The notes beneath the pieces are model-generated. The model did no database searches. It was not told the origin of the DNA and saw only the letters and a list, made by a program, of their open reading frames with translations. The position numbers were made by a program, and so were the translations under genes. This document shows, in pieces, positions 51,740-64,000 of a stretch of DNA of 64,000 nucleotides (position 1 is its first letter; every line of letters starts with the position of its first letter). The DNA comes from Paragonimus skrjabini miyazakii (Eukaryota; Platyhelminthes; Trematoda; Plagiorchiida; Troglotrematidae). The DNA lies in the NCBI GenBank assembly GCA_014338405.1, contig JTDE01000176.1, positions 80,170-144,169 of the forward strand, read 5' to 3'.

Positions 51740-52848
51740 TGTCTAAGTTAATCTTGCCAGTATTGATCATTTAGGATCACAGTGGATCATAGGATGGCAT
51801 AAGTAACAATCTGTTCTGTCCCCCTAAACGTTACGGTGCTCGAAGTCAATCTCAAATGTGAAGTAAACAGCAGAGTGAACCGGTGGAAAGCCAAGCTTAT
51901 AGTGCGGCTAGTTACCCGCGTTGCATTACTAGTTCCAACTTGTGACTGAAGTTGTTGATCAACTTAACTCCTTTGAGTCAGACGTTTAAAAAAGTGTCTG
52001 TTTTGTATAGCACACCACTGACGATTGTACACTCTCCTGTAAATGTAAATATCTGCCAGTATCTAATATCGGGTGTTATGCCTAGAATAGATGTTTTACT
52101 TTAGTACCATAAATCTTCTTGACTGATGTCTCCGTGGAATGAGGACTGCACAAGGCCTTGCCTACTGATGACGGAAGTACTGCCAGAAATTAACGTCAGA
52201 TTAACAGAAACGGAAGCTTTCTAACACGTGCGTACCTTACATCAACAGCTGAAGATGGTAGCTCAGAATTGGAAACAAGTTTTCAGAAACACACCAAACG
52301 ATCCAATTTGTTTGTGTAAAGTGCACCAGTTAATCCCGGGGTACAATGTCTTGCAAGTATTTTGAAACATTAAATTCTCTTTAATCAGTTCATCAAAGCA
52401 GGAAGACGAAATATTGCTACATGTCAAACTTTTATTTACGCTTATCAGTCGTCAACACGAGACATGCTAGTTATATACATCATACAGACGCATCTACAAA
52501 CAAAACATGTATTAAAACCATGAAAACCTAATGGGTTGCCTCGACCAATTCTATGCGGACAACGTCGACTGGTAGGGTCGGAGAATCATCGCCTAACAGA
52601 AAACCAGTAACTTCGGTTTTTCACTTCACAACCATATCATGAATAAGTTTACCAGGTCAAATTGGTGACATGTTGTCACAAGATGTCTAGCAATCGATGA
52701 CGTTGGATTTCGAGCCGTCAATGCACCTAGGTGAGACTGGTGCGTCATCTATTGTTTCAACCATTTCGGAATGTGTTCGGATTACTCACTGTGATAGTTG
52801 TCGATCTGTGCTCTGATGTCCTCTGATGGTTTGAATTAGACGCAACCG
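51740..52848. other. No recognised gene
   Basis: A somewhat open minus-strand stretch near 52,550-52,650 (EVTGFLLGDDSPTLPVDVV) is not recognised. Otherwise nothing is seen. Confidence 0.45.
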
Positions 52849-52850
52849 CT

Positions 52851-53165
52851 TTATATAGTTTGCTGGATAGTCACCGCTGAATGACAAAGACAGGAATACA
52901 TCCTTCTTGTGAGCTGTAAATATGGGCTCGGTACACTCATTTTGATGCGTAACCCGATTAATTTCTCAGGTAAATTTTTCATCAGCACCTCTTGTTCCGT
53001 CTGCAATTTGTCAAGGGTACAAATATGCCTGGTTCTGTTGGACAGGATGTCGACCAAACCACGTTTATATGCAAGTCCGGAAGCGCTGCATATGGCTTTG
53101 CGTTGAACCGTGCGCTGTAAAGTATCATCCGTAAGTATCGTAATAAATAAGCCTGAAGGGCCTGA
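52851..53165 (-). pseudogene. Penelope-like element RT, C-terminal fragment (copy E)
   Basis: The minus strand reads GLFITILTDDTLQRTVQRKA, then LAYKRGLVDILSNRTRHICT, then LDKLQTEQEVLMKNLPEKLI. These correspond to the PLE blocks LDVLITRR.DGTL.RTVYRKP, PL.YKRGLV..L..R.R.ICT and D.L..E...L...L. Part of the box between RKP and YKRGLV is worn. The open frame runs on to a stop at 52,853-52,851, but similarity to NGYP is lost. It is another short 3' RT fragment, with neither palm nor endonuclease. Confidence 0.75.
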
Positions 53166-53169
53166 GACG

Positions 53170-54590
53170 TTTTTTGACCCAGCCTGTGAGGTAACGGTAG
53201 TTTACGGGTGAATACTAGTTGAGAGTTTCAAAGACGAACCAGATGAACGAATGAAATATAATCGATCTACCGTTTCCACATTAATAACTGACCTATATAC
53301 TCTGGGACTTACCGCTCAGTCATTCATGAGTGTTGGACCTAAGCGATTGTCACTTGCGCTTCTGTTTATCTGCTTGCGTGCAAGTCCCTTTACAATGAAA
53401 ATGAACGTTTTCTGTGCAAGCCAAAATAATACGCTTAATGTATTCAAGTGGAACACAACTATCATAGTTCTGACTTACCAGAAAGCATTCTTGTGAACAG
53501 TCATACATTAGTTGAACTGAAACGTTCGATAGTCAAAACAAAACTGTTTCCCCCAGTCACTTTACCCAGAATACTGCCAGGATATCGACGGTACCTCTTC
53601 AAGATCATTTGTAATGTTGCAACCACACAAAATACCTGAATGTGTTTCATAATTCATCATCATCGTTTCGCGCTTTCACTGTTCGTTCTCGCTCATACCT
53701 TTTCTTTCATGTGGCCTTTCTGAACCACAGTTATATCAGGTCCGTTATCTTTTTTGCGTTGTAGTTTATTGATTATTCTGCAACTGTAGTCCCAATCAGC
53801 CTAATTCAATCCAGGGATAAACGCATGCAGCTTTCGGACAGAACAAAGGTCAACTATTTAGTTTTCTGTTTGATGATTTCAGAACAGTTTGAATCAGCCA
53901 ACCTGTATGGATCTTTGAGTCATTTCCACGAAGCCTGGCAGTTATTCTTGAACAGATGGGAACACTCACAGACATTACAGAGAGAAGAAGCTTAACACAC
54001 TTCTGGTTACCGTCAAGTTTGCACACAATATTTTCCTCATCGAATTTGTTGTTAAACATTATCTTTTGGCATTGTTTTTTTCTGTAGATATATTGGCAGA
54101 ATTCACTTTGAAATGTCGTCTGGTTAGAAACGATGAGTTCACTTGCACCTGTTCCTTGACGGACTTCGAGATTACAAGTTGAGGTAGCAATCGCCCTTGC
54201 ATTTCTGTCAGCTTTCTGCCTGTGAACAGCATAAAAGCAAAACGAAAATTGCGAAGGGAAAAAACAACGGGCAAGTTGATCTAGCCTGTGTTCAACGCTC
54301 ATAACTACTGGAATGACTAGTAAACAGTCGTGTGACTAGACATTCAATGTGAGCTATGTATAGTCATAGGGGCAATGTATGCCTATTTTATAGTAGCCTA
54401 GTGACATGTGACCAAAACCTGTTTACCGCTGAAAAATACGCAGTTTTATGATCAATGAGTGTCACGAAAGCCTCGCAAAACATGAACGGGGCGGTCAGGG
54501 AACTGAGTAACTTTCACTTTCGTAGAATGCGCCTGTATGCTGTACTAAGATACTGAAGAAACTTGTTCAGAAGCTAATTTGTATGAGAAA
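53170..54590. other. No recognised gene before the assembly gap
   Basis: The minus-strand frame 53,850-54,302 (150 codons) is the second longest in the window. It has no recognised domain. A short TCATCATCATCG run lies near 53,655. Nothing else was identified. Confidence 0.5.
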
Positions 54591-54690
54591 NNNNNNNNNN
54601 NNNNNNNNNNNNNNNNNNNNNNNNNNNNNNNNNNNNNNNNNNNNNNNNNNNNNNNNNNNNNNNNNNNNNNNNNNNNNNNNNNNNNNNNNN
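54591..54690. other. Assembly gap of exactly 100 N
   Basis: One hundred consecutive undetermined bases. The round number suggests a scaffold gap of unknown true size. Frames crossing it are meaningless. Confidence 0.99.
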
Positions 54691-57600
54691 AAAGCTTTTT
54701 TCCTTTTTGTAATGACATTGGACTGGATCAGTTTTCTGAATGATGACGATACAGCTGATCGGAACTCACACACAAGCTGCTGCCAGCCGAATTGTAATCA
54801 ATCAGCACCAATCAATCAGATATATGGATCAGCTGCTACGTTAAGTAATGTCGTTCCCCTATGAAAAGATTATTGTTTTTCAATAAATTGAGATTGCTTA
54901 GTGCTTCTCAGATTTCTGTTCCGACTTCTTCTCGATTGGGTAGCTCAGCACGCGACACCATTGACACTCTAAAACTGTGAAGTCAAGAACGTTTGTCTGC
55001 ATGGTTGATGTCATCCTGTATTTAGTCGAATATTTAGGTATTCTACTGACAGCTGTTAGATACAAGAATCGAAAGTTTCAATCCATTTCAGGGTGGTGGT
55101 GCAACATAAAGGCAAGTGTCAATCGCACACTTTTGTGTAACCCCTATCACCATCTTGATAATGACAGGATAACAGCGAGTTTCTCTGGAATGCTTAGAAT
55201 GAGTTTGTATTTTTCTGTTGGCAGTCGCCATGGTACATTGCAGAAGACCCATATTATTGGTTTGACATCCAGCACGCTTCAAAACGATAGAATCTAACCC
55301 GCGCAAACCATATTCCCACTAAATCACATTTATAGCTAATCGGCACTAAGTTTTGACTTGCAGACAATGATAAGACAAGGCGTTTACGCGGAACAGTGAT
55401 TAGTTCTATCATACCTGATATCAATGTAAATATGAAACAGCATTTTCACCCATTGACAGTTATGCAAACATTATTGCGTTCATTGTTGATTAAATATGGC
55501 GCTGCTACTTTTAAATGCCGGTTGTTCACAATTACATATGTCGTCGAATTATTTCGTGTATACTGAGAATTCACTTAAATGATTGATGGTTTGCCTGCGC
55601 TGAAACTCTCGGACGCTGCTGCTGCATCACTTATCCTGTCCCATACTGTTTGCATCCCAATACATCAGGTCAAACGGCTGATTCCTTGGCCGGCCGAATC
55701 ACACCTCACTTTCCAATTGCAGTATGTCCGGAAGCTCCAACATTAGCAGCACGGAATGCCGGTTACAGACCAGCGACCACTTACCGAGGTAGGTAGAAAA
55801 CCAGAATGCTCAACATAATCATGTACTGAATATCCGAATCCTCAAGTGACCTGTCTCAATCACTACATAACACTTGGTGCTATTGCGTCATCAACAAGAC
55901 GCCGTCGAAGGGTTCAGCATGGTTTTCAAGGTAAATATCACTCAATATTCCGAACTAAGTTTCCTCAGAAGGTGCAAGCTCACTTTGAGAATTCTAAAGG
56001 AGCTGCTTGTTATTGTCATAGTGTGCGTGCTAACGGACGACAAGTACTTCATTGTAATTTGTCTTAAGTTAACCAACTGTTTTTTAAAGCTGTAAAAGTG
56101 TATCTAACTCTGACGTGGCATGAATCGTACAACAAAATTTTGTTGCAAAAGCCATCAGTGCTAGCATGTTTCTGAAACATTTCTTCTTTAGAAATCAAGG
56201 CAAATTACCTGTTTGAAAAATGGCTGTGTTAGAAGAGATGACAATACTGTGCGTGGCATGCATGCCTATGAAAACTATTTATGATGAACGCTTCAATCGA
56301 GATGAAAATTAGCTTCATTACAACAAATCCAGCATAGTTCCCACAAAACATAAGGTACATCTGCCCTCATACAGTAGACTGACTTTTAATTTCTTTGCAT
56401 TTATCAGTTGTTCTTCAGTTACGACAGCATATACCTCATTAGAACAGAGAAATTACTTGGACCCAGAGCCAAAGTGACGGGAATGTATAATAATACACTT
56501 ATTGGCGAGTGACACCCGGACGGGAAGAAACGTCCTATCCTCCATAATAAAACACTCTACGAACGGGAGTGAAAACTTTAGTACTGTGTCATAGTTTTAT
56601 CCCGACATACGTTTACAACTCACTAAGTTTAAAGTACCACGAAGTCAGCTAGTGGAAGCCCACTGTGTGTGCTGGAAACAGTTGGTAGCTCATTAGACTT
56701 GTCCTAAGTTCATTCGTGAATTTCATTCACAGTCTCCTCCAGCCCATATGCCAGCTATTTCATTTCAATACCGATCAGAATATGTGACTTAAGTGACTGC
56801 AGAAACGTTCATGATATGGCTGCAATGTTTGCTAACCGACTAGAATCAAGGCATAAACTTCATAAGAGGAAATGCCAGTGTTTAGACAATTTATAAACAC
56901 CTTTCTTTCTTAGTTGAATATGTCTAAGATAAACCAAAGAAAGCTTGATTTACAAGGTTGCAATATTTGACAGTTTTCTATTATCGACAGACGTGAACTG
57001 ATAGGTCCATTAAGTGGGTGTATATTCTGAATTTCTTTACATGTCCGCAGTGCTAGTCTACACGCTGTTTTTGAATAATCGTACTTTGTAGACAAATTAC
57101 CACTGGGAATATTAGATAGCAGCTTAGATTAGTTCGACCAAGCCAGCTGCTTACCGATATATTCAAGATTTATGTTAAAATGAGTCTTACTTGCAAAAAG
57201 TAATATGCGATTATATAATTATTTAAAAAAATATCGTCAACGATTTCATATAGGAATGTTGTCGATAAGTCAAAACTGGTGCTGTCTCTTTAGTGCTAAT
57301 GCGGAAAATGAGTAAAATCCTATCTTTGAATGTTTTACGAATTCCGTGCCTTTCAAACTTGTTCGTCGTCTACCGAAACCAGATAGACGTTCTGTCTGAC
57401 TTATTTTCCAAACCTTTACCGTTGCCATTAATTACAGAAAAAAACAGCTTATAACCAGATCCTCGACCAATAGAAATCGAGGTTATTTCTCATTGGTCAT
57501 GTCTCCACCTGAAATTCATTGGTCACCTGGCGAGTACAGGTTATAGCACATCCCAAATTTATCTTACCTGTGATAGAAACGTTCAATGTATGCAGGACTG

Positions 57601-59410
57601 TGTGTTGTCGGAATAATTTTGGTCATGCTTACTTTTCCAAACATACATTCTAATGTGTATCAGTGAATACGTGCCGACTCTGCAAAGTCGATCACGCTTA
57701 TATGGATCTGTAAAACACTTTCGGTGAGTTGATTCATTAAATCCGGACCGAATAATGGATATTGATTAACCATAAATCACGATCACCGGAAAATCCCGAA
57801 TTTTATTGTTTTCGATATTATCTTTACCAATCAGTTTGATAAGTATTTGGAATTGTGGTTGATGATACAATTATTTCTGCATATCTTGCATAATTTACTG
57901 AACTGTATAGGCATAGGATGAACAGGAATGATGTTCGTTTACTTACAAAGTTTCCTTCTTTGAGTTTTGTGGACTTCCGTGCGTTTGAACGAGTCACAAT
58001 GGACAGTGTTTTTGGCCCTAGAAAACCACTTGAACCCATTGACTAGTATCTGAAATGAACTGCATTAAATCAATATGTATTGATGATATTACTGCCCAGC
58101 TGCTAAGTCACAAAATGAAAAAGTAGATATCCACCAGGTATTTATCCCCAGTATACTTCATACAGGTGCTTGAATTGGAAAACAGTGATTTGTTTAAACG
58201 CTTACAAAACAACAAACATTCACATGCACTTCTTACTAGTAAACTATCAATGATAATTTTTTGCCGCCAAATTAGCTTATACTTCACCGTCATTCCATAT
58301 ATAAGGTTTCTAATTCAACCTACCTCATCTAGAAAGCGGTTTTTCTTTCAGAAAGATAACTGCTTTTCGATGTGACAGGAGGGGTTCTGTATGGGTATAC
58401 TATTGAAGATAACTGCTTGATAAGATGATTCATTAAGAGTCGGGTGTTCTCGCCATAGCCAAGGTAAAGACAATATCAAAATGTTTGGTGTGATGAGAAA
58501 AAAACAAATAAGATTGATTTTTGACAGGAAAAACAAGATACGGATTTAAATGTTTTGACTGAATCATGACGAGGTACCCATTAAGTACCGGCGATGCTCA
58601 TATACTTTTTAATTGCTTGCCTCTGGTATACTCAAGAATTTTGAACTCTTACCACAGAGAAACTTTAGCCGTTGTATACAGCTGATCCTAATGGTCACCA
58701 ACTGGAGGATGGTTAGCGGTCCAAATTAAACTGGGTTATATCAACGCTGTTTGCGTTAGGGAGTGGAAATTATGGACGGTGAGCAAGTACCAAAATGACA
58801 ATCCTGAACTTTACCTGTTAGAAGACTGTAACATGGCCACCGATGTTGCAAGAAGGTATGTCAGTTACTTTCTTTGACTGTCGCATCTAAGGTTTTTCTC
58901 ATTTTAAATCAGTCAGAGACTGAACATTCACCGCAAGCAAGCGGCTGAAAAACACATAAGTAGTGTGTTAACTGAGAAGAATGGTTTTTGACAATCTCGT
59001 TGTCATACTTTGACGCATTACCGTAATAGTTCACACTGTTTCCAAATAACTTGACCATTAGATAATTAGACTAACGCTCTGTTCACTGTAGCTCATCGGT
59101 TATCACGGAGCCCCTAACGATTACAATTGTTGGTATAAACACAAAAAGCACACAGGTCACTATTGTTTCACCCAACAAGTGAGTGAGAGTAACAAATAAG
59201 CCATACATAGCAAAAACAGCATTTAAACCTAACTGCTGTTTACACTGTTTCCAACAGTGCACATCCGATTCATTTGCATGACACTCATGAATATTATTAA
59301 TATTCATAGTGGTCACAATACTAAAAATGAAAGCACAGTAGAAGGTGACGCACCATTTCATTCACAACTGAGGTAAGTCAAAAATACTCAAGCATACACT
59401 GTGATAAAAT
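54691..59410. other. No recognised gene; AT-rich intergenic DNA
   Basis: Open frames of up to 106 codons (54,977-55,297, plus) lack known domains. A moderately G+C-rich patch at 55,590-55,930 is open in several frames without a recognisable product. A minus-strand frame at 59,083-59,361 starts with a hydrophobic N-terminus (MKWCVTFYCAFIFSIVTTM) and has a second hydrophobic stretch, but no family was recognised. Confidence 0.5.
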
Positions 59411-59414
59411 TGCC

Positions 59415-59640
59415 TTGGTTACATACGATAAAACGTTTAGATGTTTACTGAGCACGTTGTTGCACAAACTGTTGAGCCATTTACTTCATTCAAGTTACAA
59501 TGTCCAATTGCAGCTAGAAGATTGCGGTGTTCCGCAAAGCAGTGTTCACCAAGGGACGAATTTCAGCCCCTGTTTCCATAAAGTCTTAATGCAACCACTG
59601 TCGTTGTAGTGACGCTGACAACATGTGGTTCAACTCATCT
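59415..59640 (+). pseudogene. LINE reverse transcriptase remnant, palm region
   Basis: The frame reads LVTYDKTFRCLLSTLLHKLL, like the motif A helix DF.KAFDRVSH.LLL.KL, then VQLQLEDCGVPQSSVHQG, the CGVPQGSVLGP box (GVPQ begins at 59,526), then PLSL. A one-base frameshift later comes SDADNMWF (Ala-Asp-Asn at 59,614-59,622) in place of YADD. The 88-bp distance from GVPQ to ADN fits the usual spacing of about 28-29 residues in jockey/CR1-type LINEs. The segment between motif A and GVPQ is shortened and the catalytic Asp pair is lost. It is a different fragment from the LINE at 43.8-44.9 kb. Confidence 0.65.
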
Positions 59641-61765
59641 TGTAACCACATTATTGTTTTGTCGCTACAAGATAGCCCTGTATAATCAAATGCCTTACGT
59701 AATCCATCGGCAAGATTCAGAAAAATGCTTATATCTGAAAACAAGTGACTTCTTACCATTTTCGTGTACAATCTGACCTAATAACTCCCAAGCCAATCAC
59801 TTTTATTGCTCATTTTGGGCTCACTAAAATTCTTACGTTAGGGCAAATTTTGAAACCGGAGATGAGTGGTCAAACTAACCAGCAAATTGTTACCAATTTT
59901 ACAATTTAGTCCGTGTTTTTTGATACGATAGGACAGATGGCCTGATTTCATCAGGTGCGTACACCAGTGGAATCATGGGAACGAGGAGACTAGTCGTCTG
60001 CTTTGAACTAGTTATATCTCTTAACAAACAACCTACTTCACACTAACAAAGATCATTTGTCTTAAATTTCTCTGCTGGAGACTGTAACCGTATTTGTCTG
60101 GACAAATGACCAAAGTAATATTCCACAAGTTCTTAATCTGTTTACAAAAATCTTCCGCTACGGTTAATCTTCTCATAATGTATGCTTTTGCTGCAGCTAA
60201 GAGTCCAAATATCCTTTATGAAGGAGTGAGTTGACATGTACAGGTAGCAAAAAGACATTACGAGATGCAAGTATTTAGTCTAGTCTCATCATTCGATCAT
60301 ATAATACATTCGGTTATACAGTTAAAAACATGGCGACAAAACAGTTAAATAAACAAACATCACCTGGGTGCAATCACGGCAACGAAATTGGTGGCGTCAG
60401 TACCCTTTGCCAACGGAAGGTCAGTACGTGACGCTGGATTAACGACGCCCCGGAAAACGCCAACAGTTTTAAGGTTGCGTTTGCGTAACAGGACCATAAA
60501 CGAGATGACGGAGTGGCTCACATGACCTGTTCTGATTAAGTGTTTCGTGATCGGAGGTCAAGTTTCTGTTCGGATGTTTGTATGCTGACCGGCGTTCAGG
60601 TATTGTCTGCACTAGTCACTTAAAGATGTGCTCCACTTTCCTCTGTCATAATTTTCCGTCCGTTCTGCTAATGTACGAGTCCCCATAACTGCAGGTGACC
60701 TGGTGGATGACACGAGAGACTTTTCTGAGAAAGAACGATCGGGAAGTTGAAGACTCTTCCTACAAGGGAGAAGTAATAGACGCGATTCCGCTGCAGGATA
60801 AGTGTGGTCAGTGGCAGAATTCAGCCTTCGACGTTCAGTTATTTTGTCAGTTTTTTACGTGCGCTGAACCTATATAACCGAATGATTTTTACAATCGACT
60901 GATGAGGATAAACAAAATGCTTGCATCGAGCATTGTCTTCTAACGGTCTTGATGAACGGGATAACGGGAACTCAATGTTGTAAACATACAGGTCAGTCAG
61001 TTTTCTGGAAATAATTGTAGGCCTCGACCCAGGTTGTTTGAAAAGCTGAAACCGCAAATTCAGACGTATTTAGATTCCGCAGAAATTATGATAGTCTTTC
61101 GAAGCTTTCTTGTTGTTCAATTTTGCCTCTAATTCTGTAATGTTATAAACGGTCAACCCAGCAACAACATTCACCGTCAAATAGATATGTCAAATTAGTA
61201 ACTCGAAAACCCCTTTCTCCGTGTGCTTTAAATTCAATAAACGTTTCATTCCTCCTGTTAAGAAAACGTAGGACTAAAAACTTTCTTTTCAAAACGGGGA
61301 TTTACAAAAACAAATATAAATGTGAGCACCCGAAGATTACGTAGAAAGACAGGATTAAAGTGCTCAGTCTTATAATTAATGATAATGGGTATTGAATTAG
61401 TGAGACTAAAAACGGAGACTGTGGAATAAGTATACTTTTTTTCCTTCCCATATTCGTAAGAAAACAAGTACCCTGACACTGATTTTAGACTGTTCTGGTG
61501 GGCAACCACATGTTGATCGCTGTCATGAACATACTTGTGATCGATACTGAACATGTGGTTTCACTATGACGGTCAATAAAGAGTTGTTGAGAATTTTGTG
61601 AAAATACCACCCAAGCCAACAGGCCATAGACGGTAAATGTGATCGCAATAAAGTAGAGCAAGAGCCAGGATGAAATGCTTGCAGTATGAAAAACTGATCG
61701 AAACAAAGACGATTATGCGTAATGAAATGAGCCTGGTTGCATGCACTTGGTTGTGCCTGTTCTCC
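59641..61765. other. No recognised gene
   Basis: Nothing assigned. The plus-strand frame at 60,695-60,877 follows a pyrimidine/CAG-type boundary (ACTGCAG at 60,690-60,696), but the peptide is not recognised and no partner exon was found. Confidence 0.45.
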
Positions 61766-61771
61766 CGATGA

Positions 61772-61830
61772 GGATTTGAACCGAAGTAGTTTAAAGTAAC
61801 CTAGATATCAAGTTAGCAAGTTGCTTAATT
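61772..61830 (-). repeat. tRNA-like fragment with perfect box B
   Basis: The minus strand has GGTTCAAATCC (61,782-61,772), a perfect box B, preceded about 35-45 bases upstream by AAGCAACTTGCTAACTTG, a weak D-arm/box A candidate. Acceptor pairing was not found. It could be a SINE head or tRNA pseudogene, or a chance box B. Confidence 0.25.
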
Positions 61831-64000
61831 GATGGCTGCACGAAAAGAATAATTCGTTGTGTTACAAATCAGGTACATAAAAACTTCAACTGCATACTTA
61901 TTAAATTTGTTATTATTTTTGCTAACGCCCAACTATTGCATGACACTGGTGTATATAAGTGGTCGCCAACAATTAACCACAGTTTACCTGCGACAGTTGC
62001 TCCATTTTCACTTGAATAGTTAATCAATGATTCGGAAAATGTTCTGGATTGTAATGTTAAATTTCGTATTTGCCTGAATTGCAGATTGGATTGTATTATC
62101 TTCTCAAATGTACGATACCATAGTTTATCATATGAAAGCAAAACCTGTTAAATGTTGGTATTATTTTACACTTTATGTTTTCAGAAATGTTTAATTGTTT
62201 TCCAACTTTAGTACTCGCAATGTCTCTTAAACGTACTCTGATACAGCAACTTTCTAATGAGCGTATGAAACAACTTCTGAAAAGCTCGAGAAGTGTGGTT
62301 CAGCATAACATCCGTTATATCATAACTTGTGCACCCTCACTGATATGTATTTTTGGATATATCTCGTATAATTTTGAACTACTGTTCGAATACGTCACAC
62401 TCACAACGTCTTCTGTTATAACGTGACATTAGAGACGAAGATATTAACAGGCTGACCGAGTGACACCCTTTCTCGGACAGCATCATCTGTGACTGAGTTA
62501 GCATTACCAGTTTCCAACGGTCTCATGGAGATGCTGATGGTATCCATCTCAGCACCCAGATAGTTTTCTTTATCGTCCACGAAGCTTTAGACCTCATCAT
62601 TTAATGCTTTATTAAGTGTTTATGGTTTAGCTTTAGCTCATTCCAACAACATTCCCTTCGGATGAACATTTCAGTTAATTGCGCCCCTTACAAGCAGGTG
62701 CAATGATGATTGACTGAGAGAAGACAAAATCTACTTCTACCACTTTAATTAACTCACTGGCTCACATTCAGCCAGTCTCTTTCAGGGCAAATATACAAGC
62801 TAACGGATCACGTGTATTTTAATGCAGCGGTCATTTGAACTCCTTTGTATATGCAGTCAACGAAACGGGGTATTCTTTCTGTTCATAGTGTGTAGCTGAC
62901 TCCATTTTGGTAGCCAGCCTTTTAAAAAGTGTTCTACTTCAGATATACCCTTACAATGTGCAGTTGTGTTTCAAATGATTTCATTTTGAGATGGGTGCTG
63001 TCATAAAGGTCGAACCTAGTTGCATTCAATTTATCATGAATAGTCGAATTGAAAACTGGTGTTATCTGAAAATGGCGACATCACCGAAGTTATGGTTATG
63101 GTTATAACTAAACTATTGATTTGATACACTGCAAAATAACTTCAAGTCCCAGCTCACTTTTAAACTAACAGTTCCGTTTACTTCATAAATGCAATAAACC
63201 GAAAGTAGAAAAAAACATGATGCTTGACACACATGTGTTTTTCAGTCGTGTGCTAAAGCAATCAATTGATATGAACTAGGTGTATTAACGGCGGTCAATT
63301 TCTCCGGAAAGATTATGATAGTTTCTCACTTTCTGTTCAATCGGCAGCTGATGAGCACGTGGTGAACGATTAGAATGTACTAGTCACACGTTAAATTTAA
63401 TGGATAAATCATAGTACTGCAAAGCTGATCAGCAATTTTTCGTCAGTGTGACTTTACTAGTTCACGTGGGGTCTAGCTGTTAAATTCAAACCATGGGATT
63501 ATACTGGCCTTTTAGATGTGTTCTGAACGGAAGCGTAATCGGTAGATGTGATTGGGTTTAAGAAAGTCCTAAACGTCTTGAACCAGTCTACCTCATGCTG
63601 CTGAGCAACAACTATGGACAGAACAAGAAAAGATTTGATTGGAAAAGAGTAACGAAAGACATGTCCCATGTGCTTTATTTAGAAGCTTCTCGATGGAACA
63701 GCAGACCAAGATTGAAATTGATTAAAGGGAGGGCATGTCAGTCAATTATTCGAGGATAGTACCCGGCCTATTAGGGTGTCTTGAGTTTAACCTAATTGGG
63801 CTGACCAGTTGTACAATATTAACCCAATTCGGTAACGTGCATGTGACAACACAATCAACAGCATGTAAAAAACAATCTGTATGTTTGGGTCAACCAAACT
63901 AAAAAAAGTAACGGAAATGTGTGTTGAATGCTCTTGAACAGTTTTAGATAGAGGTTCCAATGCAGACATATGATCTAGAAAAAAACTAAACGTAGAACAT
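61831..64000. other. No recognised gene
   Basis: Short frames only, up to 90 codons (61,869-62,141, minus). Around 62,430-62,610 the minus strand stays open with a balanced composition (GAEMDTISISMRPLETG), but no family is recognised. Confidence 0.45.

Noticed and set aside
53850..54302. 150-codon minus-strand frame
   Set aside because: No known domain, no splice or neighbour evidence; a chance frame is possible.
57824..58039. Minus-strand frame with FLFILCLYSSVNYARYAEIIVSS, vaguely like an RT segment before YADD
   Set aside because: Only one short block fits, the catalytic Asp pair is absent and no flanking RT blocks were found.
59083..59361. Small protein with signal-peptide-like N-terminus and a second hydrophobic segment
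   Set aside because: AT-rich DNA often yields hydrophobic frames. No family match and it lies next to a LINE remnant.
1..64000. Bacterial operons, CRISPR arrays or phage genes
   Set aside because: No long frames, no regular spacer-repeat pattern and no gene-dense layout. All recognisable proteins are eukaryotic retroelements.

Overview
This window is AT-rich, non-coding eukaryotic DNA dotted with decayed retrotransposons. I recognise no host protein-coding gene, rRNA, intact tRNA or CRISPR array, and nothing with bacterial gene organisation. The retroelements are Ty3/Gypsy gag and integrase, Penelope-like elements (PLEs) with a GIY-YIG endonuclease, and at least two kinds of LINE. That mix is typical of parasitic flatworms (trematodes or cestodes). 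The organism call is an inference from element families; no species-specific gene is visible. Identifications rest on motif recall and hand translation, because no alignment could be run.

Layout. Positions 1-353 (minus strand) hold the intact N-terminus of a Gypsy-type gag that runs off the left edge, with a possible primer-binding site and LTR edge just upstream. At 560-880 a Gypsy integrase core on the plus strand keeps its DD35E residues but has one in-frame stop. Both pieces are visibly richer in G+C than the rest. At 6,279-7,090 (minus) lies the 3' half of a LINE reverse transcriptase, possibly extending to 7,490. PLE fragments lie at 21,241-21,684 (+), 35,345-35,780 (-), 36,018-37,805 (+), 40,700-41,330 (-), 45,141-45,670 (-) and 52,851-53,165 (-). 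LINE RT remains lie at 43,750-44,940 (+) and 59,415-59,640 (+). A weak Gypsy RT/RNase H hinge remnant is at 51,398-51,735 (-). Three tRNA-like (SINE-head-like) stretches sit near 14.2, 30.0 and 61.8 kb. A 100-N assembly gap is at 54,591-54,690.

The most structured locus is 35.3-38.0 kb. A broken PLE reading frame is flanked by two inverted copies of the PLE 3' end, about 93% identical by hand count over about 290 positions and separated by about 2 kb. The downstream part of this 3' end recurs, diverged, at 22.1 and 27.3 kb. A separate 90-bp sequence is directly repeated at 21.15 and 22.24 kb. Together these suggest repeated PLE insertion with partial tandem and inverted copies.

None of the elements looks able to move from the sequence shown. 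All but the gag carry stops, frameshifts or truncations, and the main PLE has lost the motif A aspartate of its RT and the glycine of the YIG motif of its endonuclease. The remaining sequence, most of the window, holds only short ORFs of the size expected by chance in AT-rich DNA.
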